Origin: Dysidea avara
Taxonomy: Eukaryota; Porifera; Demospongiae; Dictyoceratida; Dysideidae
DNA length: 64,000 nucleotides
Assembly (NCBI RefSeq): GCF_963678975.1
Contig: NC_089279.1
Coordinates: 28,329,609-28,393,608 of the forward strand
Direction: 5' to 3'
Part shown: one piece after another, positions 36,293 through 48,406 of the stretch
Position numbering within the stretch: position 1 is the stretch's first letter
How the letters are laid out: every line of letters begins with the position of its first letter
Notes under the pieces: generated by a model
The model's database searches: none
What the model was told of the DNA's origin: nothing
Seen by the model: the letters and a program-made list of their open reading frames with translations, nothing else
Translations under genes and position numbers: made by a program

Positions 36293-39200
36293 CCTGCATA
36301 ACTGGTGGTAGGGTAGCTTGCCTTCAGTCTTAGCATCTTTATGGTCTGTCATTAACAGTGTGCTGGAAGAACAAAACACATGAATTTCAGCAAAGAGAAA
36401 AAGTGTTGTCTCCTAGGTACATTGTGTCTGCAAAATTTACTTGTCATTTTATACAGTGAAACCTAAACAATATGGTAACCTAAATCAAGACAAGGAGCTG
36501 GCAATATAGTAGGGGCTTTCAGCAAGAGCTTCTTCACTGCACAAAAGGATGTTTAAAGCCATACAAAAAATATTTTTGAGCTTCCCAATACCCATTCAGT
36601 GTCAGGATGTAAATTCCAACAAGTTTTGAATTTACACTACACATACCAGCATATGACACTGTAGAACTGTTACATCATAGGGGCAGAATGCGTCATTGGT
36701 ACTGAAACTTTAAAGTTAAACACTGTCTGGCTTCCTTTGCCATACAAGTGCAAATTATATACCCAGAAACACTATTATAGAGATGCAGATCCAGTAGTTA
36801 GGTTTCAACACATACCAGGAGTGGTTTAACATGGCACATGCTCCATCCACACTACAACTGCTAAAGGATCTCCTAAAAGGAAAATAAAGACAAAGAAATG
36901 ATATAGTAAAACCCCTTTAACAGCCTTAAAGTCCAGTAACTCTATACCCTAGAAAACCACAGACATAATTAAATTTATAACAAGCATTGTTTGGCTAAAC
37001 ACAATGCATTATATACAGAGTAAAACATAATAATTTATTTACTATTAATTTACAATTTAACAGAAAAAATGTAAGGTTGAAAATTCCACCATTCAAATGT
37101 GTCTGAAGTTTTTACAAGGTTCTACCATGAGATACTATCAGTGCAGTTGTAGTTATAGTCCATTATTCCCATGCATACCTGAGACACTTGTGAATAATGT
37201 AGAAGCCATCGTCTACCACACTGGTTGTCTTGCCGTCAGAACTAACTGTAGACATTTTCACTACCTGATCAATTAATATACAATTAACTTCAATTAGTCA
37301 CAGCATTCAGACAGTCTTTCAACTTAGTAACCAAGAATAAAGAGAATACAATAGAAATACACCTTAGAGAAGGTTTCTTTCAGAAAGAAGTTTTCGATTG
37401 TAAAGTATTGGCTCATTAGCTCCTATAGCAAAAAAATACAGTGTAAAAATTCTAGTTACTATTTGTTCAACATGACATACTTGCAGTAAGCGGCTAGTTC
37501 TTGACTGTTTGACAACCACACCTGCTCTGGACGTTGCTACAATTCAAAATATATAAACAAACCATTACAGTACATAATTGTACAATGCATCAGTCATATA
37601 AATACTTTCAATAGTGCTTGCACACTATCACTATACACAAAATCAATATTGATATTGAATGTATTACTATAATACCTAAAGCAGCTTGGTCTCCTGAAGC
37701 TCCACTGCCCTATATACCATATGTATAGAGTTGCATATAAGAAATACATTAAAAAGTGATTGTATATATACAATAACACTTTTACCCTATATTGGTTAGC
37801 AAAACCAATGAAGGGATAGATTCCTTGGCATGCAGTAATCTAGTTGCTTCCTCTATCCACCCTCAATGGGTGGTACAAATGTATGTATACCATCAAGCCA
37901 GAATATGCAACTTTGGTCCCTTTAAAGGCAACCACAATCAAACAGAGTTTGTAATCCACTTGCACCTGCCCAGTGAAAACTAAATGAAACACTTTAATAA
38001 TTACTTATCTTACAAAAAGCCAGTGTATTTAGTACAATATCTATATCACAAGGTGTGGTACACTTCTCTACCTTAATTCAACCTTAGGATGATAATTGTT
38101 AGTGTGGCTTCTTAAGATTGTGGCATTATGTACACCACAATAACACAATTATTGTTGGGCTATGAATGGCAATTTGTTGTTATAACAATTAGTAGAAGGC
38201 AAACATCACCCACACTACTTCTGACACAAATACTCACATGTTAGTCATTCACATGTTCTAGCAAGCCCAATAAATGCAGTTATGGTTTTAAACTCCTTGT
38301 AAAAACAACACTAAGGTATATTACTGATAATTACTCAATATGGGATGCATATGTGTGAGCATGAATGTGTGAAAGAAAGGCCTTCTGTTTTTGTCACACC
38401 TAACTTACAACAAACTTCTTGCGTAGGAACTTGAAGTAGAGCTCAGCGTGCGCATTACACATGGCCATCTCTGATAGACAACATCGGATCTGGCCTATAC
38501 AAGAAGGTGTTGCAGTGATTAAGTGTAGTTGAATTGCTCCTTATCACTTACATTTAACCATAGACACAAGTAACTTCAATAGTGTTATGTACAAAACAAG
38601 CAGTAATTTTGTATGGAAAATAAGGCTTTAGTTATGCAAGTTCTGAATCAAAGACTCAATAAACATGTTTATATATTGTATAGTATCATCATTTAAATTC
38701 TCATTAGATCAATATTGAAAAGAAAGTGGGTATGGACAGCTTTTTATTAAATACCAATATTTAGCGGTTGGAGGTGATCTTTCACACTGAAACAATGTGG
38801 TATTACACTAGTACAAATAGTCATATATAAATGTCCTTCATTCAAATTCTATCGGACACCAATTTTACATATTGTATGCAGTTGTCTTTTATAATTTTAT
38901 TAGCATTATAAGGAAAAGAAAGAAAATAAGTTAAAAGCGTGAGATTTACAGATTATGATTTTGTCATAAGCTTTCAATCAAGCATGTGGTCCGTCAAGAT
39001 GTCTTCACAATTAAATGTGTCAGCAACTTAACACTGTTAAATGTACACAACATAGCAACAGTCAGTATAGGTTGATAGTTTCAAGCAGACCACAGCTGTG
39101 TTGAATGAAATAACAGAAGCATGCAATTTGCTATACCATTGATGAAGATGGGGAAGATGGAAATCGTGAAAAACAAAATCAGATGTACAAAGTTGGACAA

Positions 39201-39380
39201 AATATGTTAAATATTTTACTGTAACTAGTTAAACTTCAATTCAACAATTTAATAATTGGAAACCATATTCTCTAGGAAAGAGTCAGTGAGAGTGAGACTT
39301 CTGTCAAACCATAATTTAATTTCTGTTTAATTGTTTTACCTGGGAGTGACTTGACTGGAATGACTCACCACTTGTTTCAC

Positions 39381-39439
39381 CTGTTGAAAAAACAATCACA
39401 TGAACGCTGGATGTTGTTGAGTAATATCACAATGCTTGC
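39381..39439 (-). other. Probable GC-AG intron of COG4 (59 bp)
   Basis: The donor is GAGCAAAAG|GCAAGC and the acceptor TTCAACAG|GTGAAA. Copy 1 has the same (7158-7213, AAAAG|GCAAAC). An in-frame GT donor 9 nt downstream (ATT|GTGATA) is possible but a much poorer match to consensus. Confidence 0.65.
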
Positions 39440-41263
39440 CTTTTGCTCCAGTTGCCTTTCTCCCTGATATTGTTTCATTATAGCATCTAATTGTCTATCA
39501 CATTCCTCCTATACATGTGAGAGTTGCATGTGAACACACTAAACTATAGAGTGTATATATATTCCCATACTCCACGTGGGTATGTGTGTGCAAAAACATC
39601 ATGCACTGTTATACAGCTATCATTATACTAGCGTGGATTTTGTAATAGGCAAAATTCCAATCTATTGTTCTAAGAAGTTGTATATATGCATAGATAGTTT
39701 CAGAGAAACAGTGATACTCTTTTACTATTTAGGGCAACAAGTTTTGGAGGCACAAGCATAATTATCATGTACACAACATGGTTTACAAAATCCTTTCTGT
39801 GACAGATTTAATCAGTGGGGGTGAATACCTTAATTACCACTATAGTCAATTACTGACTGGATTCTACTACAATCTTATTAACAAACAAAACATACATGAC
39901 CAATAGGACCACAACTCTAGCACCGTTGGATGCTAATAGACAGCAAACACCACAGCTTTTGATGCATGCCAATCAATCTTCCTGATCAAAGGAATTAACC
40001 TATTCTTACAATACACATAGCTTTCCTTATAGAGCCATCTAAAATGTTAAAAGTGCACCACTGAATTGGATTAACACTAGGGTGGAGTGCTATGGAGACT
40101 TGTTATAAAGCCATACTGCTTACCTGTATCACTAAATCTATTTATAAACTAAACACTGATAGAACATATGACCCCATGTTTTGAAGTAGTCAAAAGTTAC
40201 AAGATGTACAGTAGTCTTGGAAACAGTACACATATAACTATAAGAAATGTAGCATGATGTCTAGTGACTAATCCTTGCTGTAACAATAATCATGTGACGG
40301 TTATAATTTTAAAAGAAATGTCTACCTGTAGCAATTACTTGACTCTCAAAACCTCAATAACCTGTCTTGTTGACTGGTTAACAACTATTTTGATCAAGCT
40401 GAAAGGATTCCTTTCCATAAACTTATTTCATAGCAATAAGTTTACAATAATTGCATTGCATGTCTTTTAGACACACCTATTTCTAATAGAGTCTCGGTTA
40501 TAACACTGTCGGGTGACAAGTTATCTATACATAACTAAATTCATCAGCTACTAGTAGAAACAGTAGCAACATAAAATTTGGAAAATATACTCAATCACCC
40601 AATTAATTACAAAACTGTAATCAAAATTTTTCAGCATGATAAACTACATCATCACCACTATCGTGGCATGATCGTTGACATCACTAAATTGGTTATTCAT
40701 TCATTGTTGCTTCAGCTGTACACACAGGATTTGAGACTACTGGCTCATGGCTGCTAACCATAAATAGACAACAAGTTCAAAGTTCAGTACATTAAATACA
40801 ATAAATTTTTGTAAGGAAAAGTTTTTGGCAAGCATATTATTCTCTGCATGTGAAATGTTATTAATATGACCTGCAAATCTAGAAAAATTTACAGAAACAC
40901 TTTTCATTAATTAACAACTTTAGTTAAGTGGTTTTATGTCATATGTAAACTTTAACAAACTTGGAGAGTAATAAACACACCTTTCACAAATTTAACTGAG
41001 TGGTCTTTCATGACTAAACTTAATACAAAAGCAATAAACACTTGTGACTCAACTTTTCGTTTCATGAAAAGACCTAAATCTTAGTCATTACAACATTTAG
41101 GCAGATATACTGTACCTAACTTGTTATCATATATTATGCTAGTTAAACTTTGACTCTAAAAAATAAATTGTTGAGACTATAAAAAAGTTTTTGTTTTCAT
41201 TTTTCTGGTACACACAAACATATTCATGCACAATTGAAACAGTTCTAGCCAGGTTATTGTAGT

Positions 41264-42603
41264 GTTAATGGAAAGCGATCATTGGATACTTCATTCACAA
41301 TAGTGTCTACTGAAAGAGTACAACAACAAGCTGTAAACAATTCTATAGTTTTTGGTAGCAAGTTCTGCAACAGTCTTTTCTCATTACAGTCTGTTATTTG
41401 TCCAGCAGAAACCAGCTGCTGTAGAGATTGTACAATGAATTAAAGTGAAAGATAATGAATATGTCTGTGATACAGTACACAGAAAGCTTTGTAGTGCAAC
41501 TTAAGATCTAGGATAGGGACATTCCATCCTGTTTGTCACCATGTATGGCAATGTAAGTGTACACTGGTTCAAGTAGAATCACATGCTCATCCAAACTACT
41601 TATCTGTCCTGCATTCCTCATGGTAACATCATCACTACAGCGCATGCAAGTTGTTAAACAGTACAATATCTACACGCTTCTTGTTTGTGATGCATATATG
41701 CACACACATAAAATTTAAATTGATACCTTCAGTTGTTCCATGAGAAATGGCATTTTATCAGAACCTATAGATGTATATATACACATGTTAATACTACAAA
41801 CAAATATATGTTTATATAGAGAGCCAATACTATCACAAAAGTAGATATGTGTGCTTTTCCATGATGCATTAAATCACTACTGCAGGGGAGTGAAAATAAA
41901 GGTATATCAGTAATTTCTTTATCAAATTAGCAACACTACTTCCCATTTCATTGTAAAGCAATTGGTTTTGTTTTGCAACCTCCTGTACATGTATTTGTAA
42001 TTGACATACCTCTATTCATTGAAAGATTTCTGGGGGCAACTGCATTGTTGGCTCACTGAGCAGTAGGCATGTCAGACAAATCATCTGACATTTATCTGGT
42101 TAATTATGAAAGCTTACTTTCACCTCTGCAAACTATACACATGAAACTTACACTTGAAAAAACTACTACCTACAACATTGAAACTTAACAGAGTTCTTTT
42201 GCAGTAGCGTCAGCTGGTCTATGGGAAGTGACCATCAAAGCCATACTGTCCTAGTGTTAGTGTTCAGCTGATTAAGATAACGAGATTTTCTATTCATTGG
42301 AATTTACTGCTTTATAAACTGACAGACAAATTGAATACTTCAACAAAAATACTCCCTATCTGTAAAGAAAATTAGTACCAACCAATAAATTAAGCAACAA
42401 TTATGTAAAAACTACAACACGCCTAAGTAGTTAAGATGCAATAGCAGGGTAATCCTATTATTTTCCAGGCATGGATTGGAGTAGCGTTGGTCTATTGAAT
42501 ACAGTCAGGTATAGAAAATTGTGACTGTGCTCCTATCATCATATTACATTGCCACACTATCCCCCTTGGGATTATATCGGGCAATGGTGAAGATTTGACA
42601 CAC
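41264..42603 (-). CDS. Unrecognised exon-like segments between COG4 modules of copy 2
   Basis: This is the paralogue of 9067-10406, with the same order of open pieces: IFTIARYNPKGDSVAM near 42603-42550, LQKNS-like near 42210, EVAKQNQLLYNEMG near 41985, DKMPFLMEQLK near 41730, LDEHVILLEPVYTY near 41620-41500 (TAG) and QLVSAGQITDCNEKRLLQ at 41440-41264 (TAA). The acceptors and donors mostly persist. The length of open frame in the last two pieces (about 44 and 57 codons) is the best evidence that they were coding. Family and function are unknown to me. Confidence 0.3.
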
Positions 42604-43564
42604 CTTAAAGTCAAATGCCCCATATGCAGGGAAACCTTACTAGTGTGTCAAATCACTCACGATTGCAATACAGGAAATTTCATCATTTAAAACAGAACAA
42701 CAAAAAATCATTTGAGCACTTAATTAATACTAACAAGCGGTTGTCAAACACCTCATGGTGGGGCAATAGTTTGTGTCAATGTTCCTAGTAAAGCTCCGGG
42801 GAGGTTGTGGAAGCAATATATTGATAGGTACGTAAGTACGTACCAACAAATTATTATTGCATGTTAATATGCAAGCTAGATATATTGTATGAATGCATGC
42901 ATAGCCTGAATTTAAATTAAGGTTTTTTTTCAAAACTAACGAAGAAGTGGTGGTTGTATCTATGTAGAGATCAAATCACAAATACAAGAATACTTACACA
43001 GATGTACATGTCACATAGCAAAGCATGTATCACTTGTGTATGGATTGTAATTTGCGACTCTATTTTAGTAGTTAAGTAACCAGGTAATCTTAAGTAGTGT
43101 GATGTCTCAGTGTGTGTTACAATCAAATTCTTTCAGTAATGTTTAACATGACCCTTCCACAAAGGACCAACAAGGATGAATCAAAACAGATTTAGCATAC
43201 CAACGTATCAATAAACAAAATTGATGTTGGGAAAACAGACTGTCTGTAGGATATTTCCATTAAGAGAGGGAGTGCAGCAAGTGGTAATATACTTGTACAG
43301 AGCTTTATAAACTAAAACTACATAGTACCGTAATGCTTAAATATTGCTACATCGCTGTAACTTCTGAATCACTAAAAGCCTTCTTCATACAGCATATGGA
43401 AAAGTACTCAACTAAATGACATGCTATACTGATGCACTTCTGATAGACCAGGATAATACAGAAAATGTCACACAACAATTAAACATGTTGCAGTTACGCA
43501 GTTGTTCATTAAGCAGACACTTGAATCAAAGATATTTTTAAAAAGCATGCTAACCATACAGTAC

Positions 43565-43920
43565 GATAGTATCATACAGTTTGATAGTACTGTATAGTAG
43601 GGACCACAAAGGAGTGGGCATGAAAAACATCACCCAAAACCAGCCTCACTTTTCCCAGACGACGATGAGGTAGTATTGGTAAGGAAAACTAAGCCCAAAC
43701 AAGTCTTCAAATCAACCCGAAATGGTTTCAACAAGTTGCTACGGAATTAAAAAAAAAAATTAACGGAATTTTCTACTGACTGACTGACTGAGGAACTGAT
43801 TGAGTAACTGACAGACTGATGCCTTCAGACAAGTGTATCTCGACAATGGCTAAGGCTACGGGCTTGATTTTTTCACTGTTCAACGTCGCTTCAGCCTGAG
43901 AGGTGCCTTTTGGCATGCCA
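43565..43920. mobile_element. 356-bp insertion of unknown class
   Basis: It is flanked by CAGTAC direct repeats (43559-43564 and 43921-43926) and absent from the copy 1 counterpart near 11275. It contains a 10-A run, CTGACTGACTGACTGA and a run-on TCAGCCTGAGAGGTGCC segment. There is no terminal inversion and no coding capacity. Confidence 0.6.
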
Positions 43921-44195
43921 CAGTACGTACAATGCATTCTTTGTGGACTTGCCAGTGTCCTCCTTTGTGTCCCATTTATCTTTTCTGACAGCGAAAAGTG
44001 TCAATTTGGCGGTAGCACGTGATGGCTTCCTTTCGTAATGGAAATCATCCGTATTTTTCATAGTGGCTACTTTGATTGCAGAGGCGCTTTTTGAACAGTT
44101 TTTGATTTGTACTGCTGTGTAACGGGTTGAACATAGCTGACAACGAAGCGTAATAGATACTTCACTTTTCAGATGATAATTGGGTATGCAGCACC
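43891..44195 (-). CDS. Small Cys-containing ORF of unknown identity
   Basis: An open frame on the minus strand includes a WCC, then LRCQLCSTRYTAV (a C-x2-C motif), then KNTDDFHYERKPS and KWDTKEDTGKS, ending at TGA (43893-43891). The paralogue at 11300-11500 keeps most of the protein but has a TGA inside (after CYTAV), and has a clean GTAAGT after EDTG where this copy has GCAAGT. The distal 3' end here comes from the 356-bp insertion at 43565-43920, so the original segment probably ended at the EDTG splice site. It could belong with the segments at 41264-42603. No family recognised. Confidence 0.25.
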
Positions 44196-44265
44196 ATTTC
44201 TTTCTTTTGATGCGGTATATGTGGGTTCACCAGTCATAATAATTATTTACAAAAAAGGTTAACAA

Positions 44266-44528
44266 ACAAGTACACAAATTTTTTTGGAATTTTCAACTGG
44301 AGTAGGGACCATAGCACATTGATAAAAAGTACTGAAACAAGCTGGAGTAGTGCATGATATTAAATCACAGTAAAATTATCTCTATTGTGCATTTCCGTTA
44401 TGGTATCTTGAGCACAGTACTTCTTATTGTTTAACTGCGATTTAATATCATGCACTTCTCCAGCTTGTTTCAGTACTTCTTATCAATGTGCTATGGTCCC
44501 TACTCTAGTGAATTTTTTGGTGTACTTT
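44266..44528. mobile_element. Long-TIR MITE, simple form
   Basis: Most of this 263-bp element is terminal inverted repeat. It has AGTAGGGACCATAGCACATT at the left and its complement AATGTGCTATGGTCCCTACT at the right, with TCATGCACT...CCAGCTTGTTTCAGTACTT inside. It occupies the same site as 11628-13140 and so inserted before the array duplicated. Confidence 0.8.
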
Positions 44529-45313
44529 TACCATAGCTTTTAACTGACACATACAATATAGACTTGTTGCGATATTTTCATTTTGTTACAAGCACAATGA
44601 AAGCCATTCAGTACAGCCAAAGGCCCAAAAACAATTGGCAGAGAATAGCTACACAGTCTTGACGCATACATATTCAATGTAAAGGGTTAAGTATTTTAAT
44701 TGACCACACCTATCAGCAGTACACACAGAAGACTGTCATCTAATGTCCAGACATCAAGAGGTGGATTAATAGTGTGGTCTTAGCATACAAAGTAAAAGAA
44801 AACGTACGATGAGAAAACATCTTAAAAATCTCACTACCAAATAACAAATTCCCATGCATCGTTGCTCCTCCACAACTAGCTTATGCGGATTAAATTAAGG
44901 TAGTACTCAGTCACTAATGTATTGTCTGAATACATGAAATCTAATTTTTTTAGGCAACAAGTAACACCAACTTAATTATGCAGTCGGCATTGACAACACA
45001 CAACCACACCTGAGCAGTAATTCTATTTTAAGCTATGCCAACTAGCAATCACATCACAAACAATTGATATATATAAAGGCCATAAATTGTACTTGAGAAA
45101 AGGAAATCCTTTATTTTAGTATGCAGGTGCATGTTTTTTTGTGTACATAATAGATTACCTGGATATGGGAAATATTGAGCTACCCATGTTTATAGTAGTG
45201 TTATAGATGTTATAGTAAATCCAATTTGTAGAGGTTTAGTTGTTTTGTAAACTTTGATTAAGAGGCAACAGGAGGCAAATCACCTGATATCAGCTATAGC
45301 CCATAAAACTTAC

Positions 45314-48300
45314 CATACATGCTTCAATTAATGGTTGATGATCTTCCACGATCTGTGCTATCCCTTCATACAGAAGCATTAGTCTGTCGGCATAAATTAC
45401 ACTAGCCCCTTGACCTAAAATACACATTTATTTACAAATGATACATGTGTAACATAAAGCAACAGTATAGTTGCAATTAAAACATGCTAATTATGCTGCA
45501 GTCAAAAACCAATGCTGTAATATGTTCACAATAAGAAACCGCTTGACACAAGATAAACACAGACAAAAGTCCAATATATGTCCCTATCAACAGAGACCAT
45601 GTTATCAAGAATACTAATAAATGTAAGCCTAAAGTGTATGCCCTTTTAGAAACTGCATATACCACCACCCTAGGATTATTCAGGATTATACACAGTCTAT
45701 GCAACTTTTCCAAGAATTAAATACCATAGTTTAAAACTTGAGTAAAAAGGCAGTGTCTAGAAATTAAACTAACCATCAGCTCTTGATACAGTTTGTAGAT
45801 TATGCATAGATGTACAGGATATCTGTAACAAAAAATGTGCGAAGTGTAAATACTTCATCAAGGGTGTTAAACTTAATATCACTGATCAGCTCCCCCTAAA
45901 CCTGATGTAATTCATTTCATCACCTCCAGAAATACAGTGATTATGAAATGTTGACATAACAACTAAAGCACCTAAATATTTTTAATAGTAGAGTCTAATG
46001 ATATTAATGCAGTCATCTTAACAGTGGCAAGACACTAACTTATGCTTACCAGTGAATTTAAGTATCTGGTGAAATGTTTTAAACTTTTCTCCACCAAAAA
46101 CAGTCTTGGAAATAACTTCTGTAGTACAAAAAAGGAGATTAAGAAGCTGTACAATGAGATGAAGCACTTCCCTAAAGTTAGTATGTGTTCCACAAGCATG
46201 GCCAGACTCATAAATCTAGTCTGATTGGCAAAACCCTAACCATGCTTCAATTTCCTCTACTAGTCTCATTACATCATGGTTTAATTAGTGAAACAATGAA
46301 GGAAAGCTAACTGAATGCAAGAGAATGTCTTACTGACTCATTGTGTGTGTGCACTAGTAGGGCAATTAGTGCTCTACACAGTGGTATTAAATGTCACACA
46401 CTATGAATACTAAGAAATATATAGTGGGCTGCAATAATAAAAAGTACGTAATATACTAACGTTATTCAGTGGTGCCAATACAATAAAGCTGACATGGTAG
46501 AGGACCTAGTAATTTCTTCTGGATTCTTTAGTTCCACTGCTGCATCAAATCTCTTACTTACAATCCCCTTTAACTGGACTTCATACTCTTTTAGCTGTTG
46601 AAATGCACTCTGCACACCTCCAGTTGAAATGGACCATATATGAGATTATTTATGAGACATACATTTACACCATTCGCAAATTCTATGAGAAAGCAGTTTT
46701 CTTCAATAAGTGTGTGGTTTGTTACTTTCATCATGCACTATTAGCATTAACCAATGTGTTTAGTCAAGTGCAATAAACACCACAAAACTACACTTGAAAT
46801 AAGAGACCACAAAATATATATTGGCTGAATTCTGGCTTGCTACATCTTGTTGAAAAAACATTGTACTTGACCTAAGTGATTATATAACCTACATGCATGT
46901 TTGGCTAACCGGTTAATTGCCAAACACAAGAATTTGCAAAATTATTGTAGGCTTGGTGCATATAACACAATTTGCATTGTCATTTTGGCATTATTAATAT
47001 GGAAACCCAATGCCTTACTTAGCACCATACCAGGCGTGATGTTGGAACATCATATTACATCTGTTATGATAATGTAAATTATGATAGTTTGTTTTGTAGG
47101 AGTTAACACACAGTCATGCAAAACACCACTACACCCACAAGCACCAAATAAAGAAAATCTTGTGAAACACACATCTTAGTGCCTAGAGCAGCTAATATGC
47201 TTTGCACCAATAAAACAAGCACGTATAAGTGTAGAAAAGAAACTGAAGAGATAACTCTAGCACAGTCTAGTATTCAGCAGCTACCATGGTGACAGTATAA
47301 ACTATTATTACAGGTTATAAAACTTATTTTGCAGTATAAAAGGTTGTTGAATAAGCCAGCATGTGGTCACTTCACCACATACCTGATATTTTTAGAAGCA
47401 CAAGGATCAATTTTATTAATGTGTGCACCTTCTTCAGATTCTTTAGCTGTTTCCTTCAGAAAACATTCATCCAAGGTGAGGTAGCGATGGATATGATCAG
47501 ATGACTATATAATTTGAAAGCATTGTTATTATCTACAAACCAACATATTTATTGTTAGATTGTTTACCTTTTCATAGTCTCCACTTTGCAGTGATGTGCA
47601 CACTCCATCCACGCAGTTCTGCAAAGAAACAATAACCATAAATCTTATTTGCATCGATTAATTGTTAGCTTTCTAAAGGGTGGCTGATGCAACTATAGCA
47701 AGCAAACAAATAATCAATGTTCAAAAGATTTGTGGCTGATGCATCTTTAGCAAATGTAATTATTGTATATGATATCAGCAGAAGCTTTAGGTCCATAACA
47801 CCATCAACTCTCTTCGTGGCTTCGTACACATGGCCCTTCAAACGTGAGAGAGAAATGAGATTGATTACAAATGCAGGTGACAAACACACACCATCTACTT
47901 TCTCTATAGCAAGAGCAAAAACTGAAATTATTAAACATTGGTCAACCGTTGCCTTGGCAAAGTATTGTGTAAGGTTTGACATTTAAATCAATGGTTACTG
48001 CAATACTGCAGCCTTTTACTTCAATAAAGCCTTGTCAGTTCTAAAAGTGTACTTTGATCTACTTCATCAAATTAAAACTCTATACTTCATGTATAAGCTT
48101 ACTGATTAATGTCCATTTTTGCATGCATCCGTTCTGCGTCTAAACTGCATGATTGTATATTTTCAACTCTGCATGCATTTAAAGTCTTTTAATCTTTCAT
48201 GACTATCTTATTCTTGATGTGTAGCAACATACCTTTGCTAAATCCAAAAGTTTGACTTTACTACTGCTAACAGATTCAGCCAAATGGGCAGTGCTCCACA

Positions 48301-48350
48301 CCGCATGAGACAAACGTTGAGCATCATTCATCATTGTGGCTAGGCTATAC
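45314..48350 (-). pseudogene. COG4: COG4, copy 2: 5' module (damaged, lacks first exon)
   Basis: Exons: 48350-48233 ([18 protein letters not shown], human NLAENVSSKVRQLDLAK), 47835-47785 ([14 protein letters not shown]), 47618-47568 ([16 protein letters not shown], human CMDGVQTALRSEDYEQ), 47504-47383 (DHIHRYLTLDECF), 46617-46506, 46118-46050, 45822-45774, 45414-45314 ([15 protein letters not shown], human VIFADTLTLLFEGIA). Lesions against the parallel module of copy 1: an acceptor CAG changed to CAA before the exon at 46617; a net 7-nt loss at the start of the 46118 exon, which frameshifts it; a 1-nt loss near 45320; and an altered donor after 47383. The family's first about 70 residues are absent, because the sequence just upstream is already the psi-E C-terminal exon. 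This module is about 95% similar by eye to 13933-17032. I read it as non-functional. Confidence 0.85.
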
Positions 48351-48406
48351 CTACAGGGTGGTATCACCAAAATAATTGCAGTAACATGACTGAACGGAAC
48401 ATGTCT

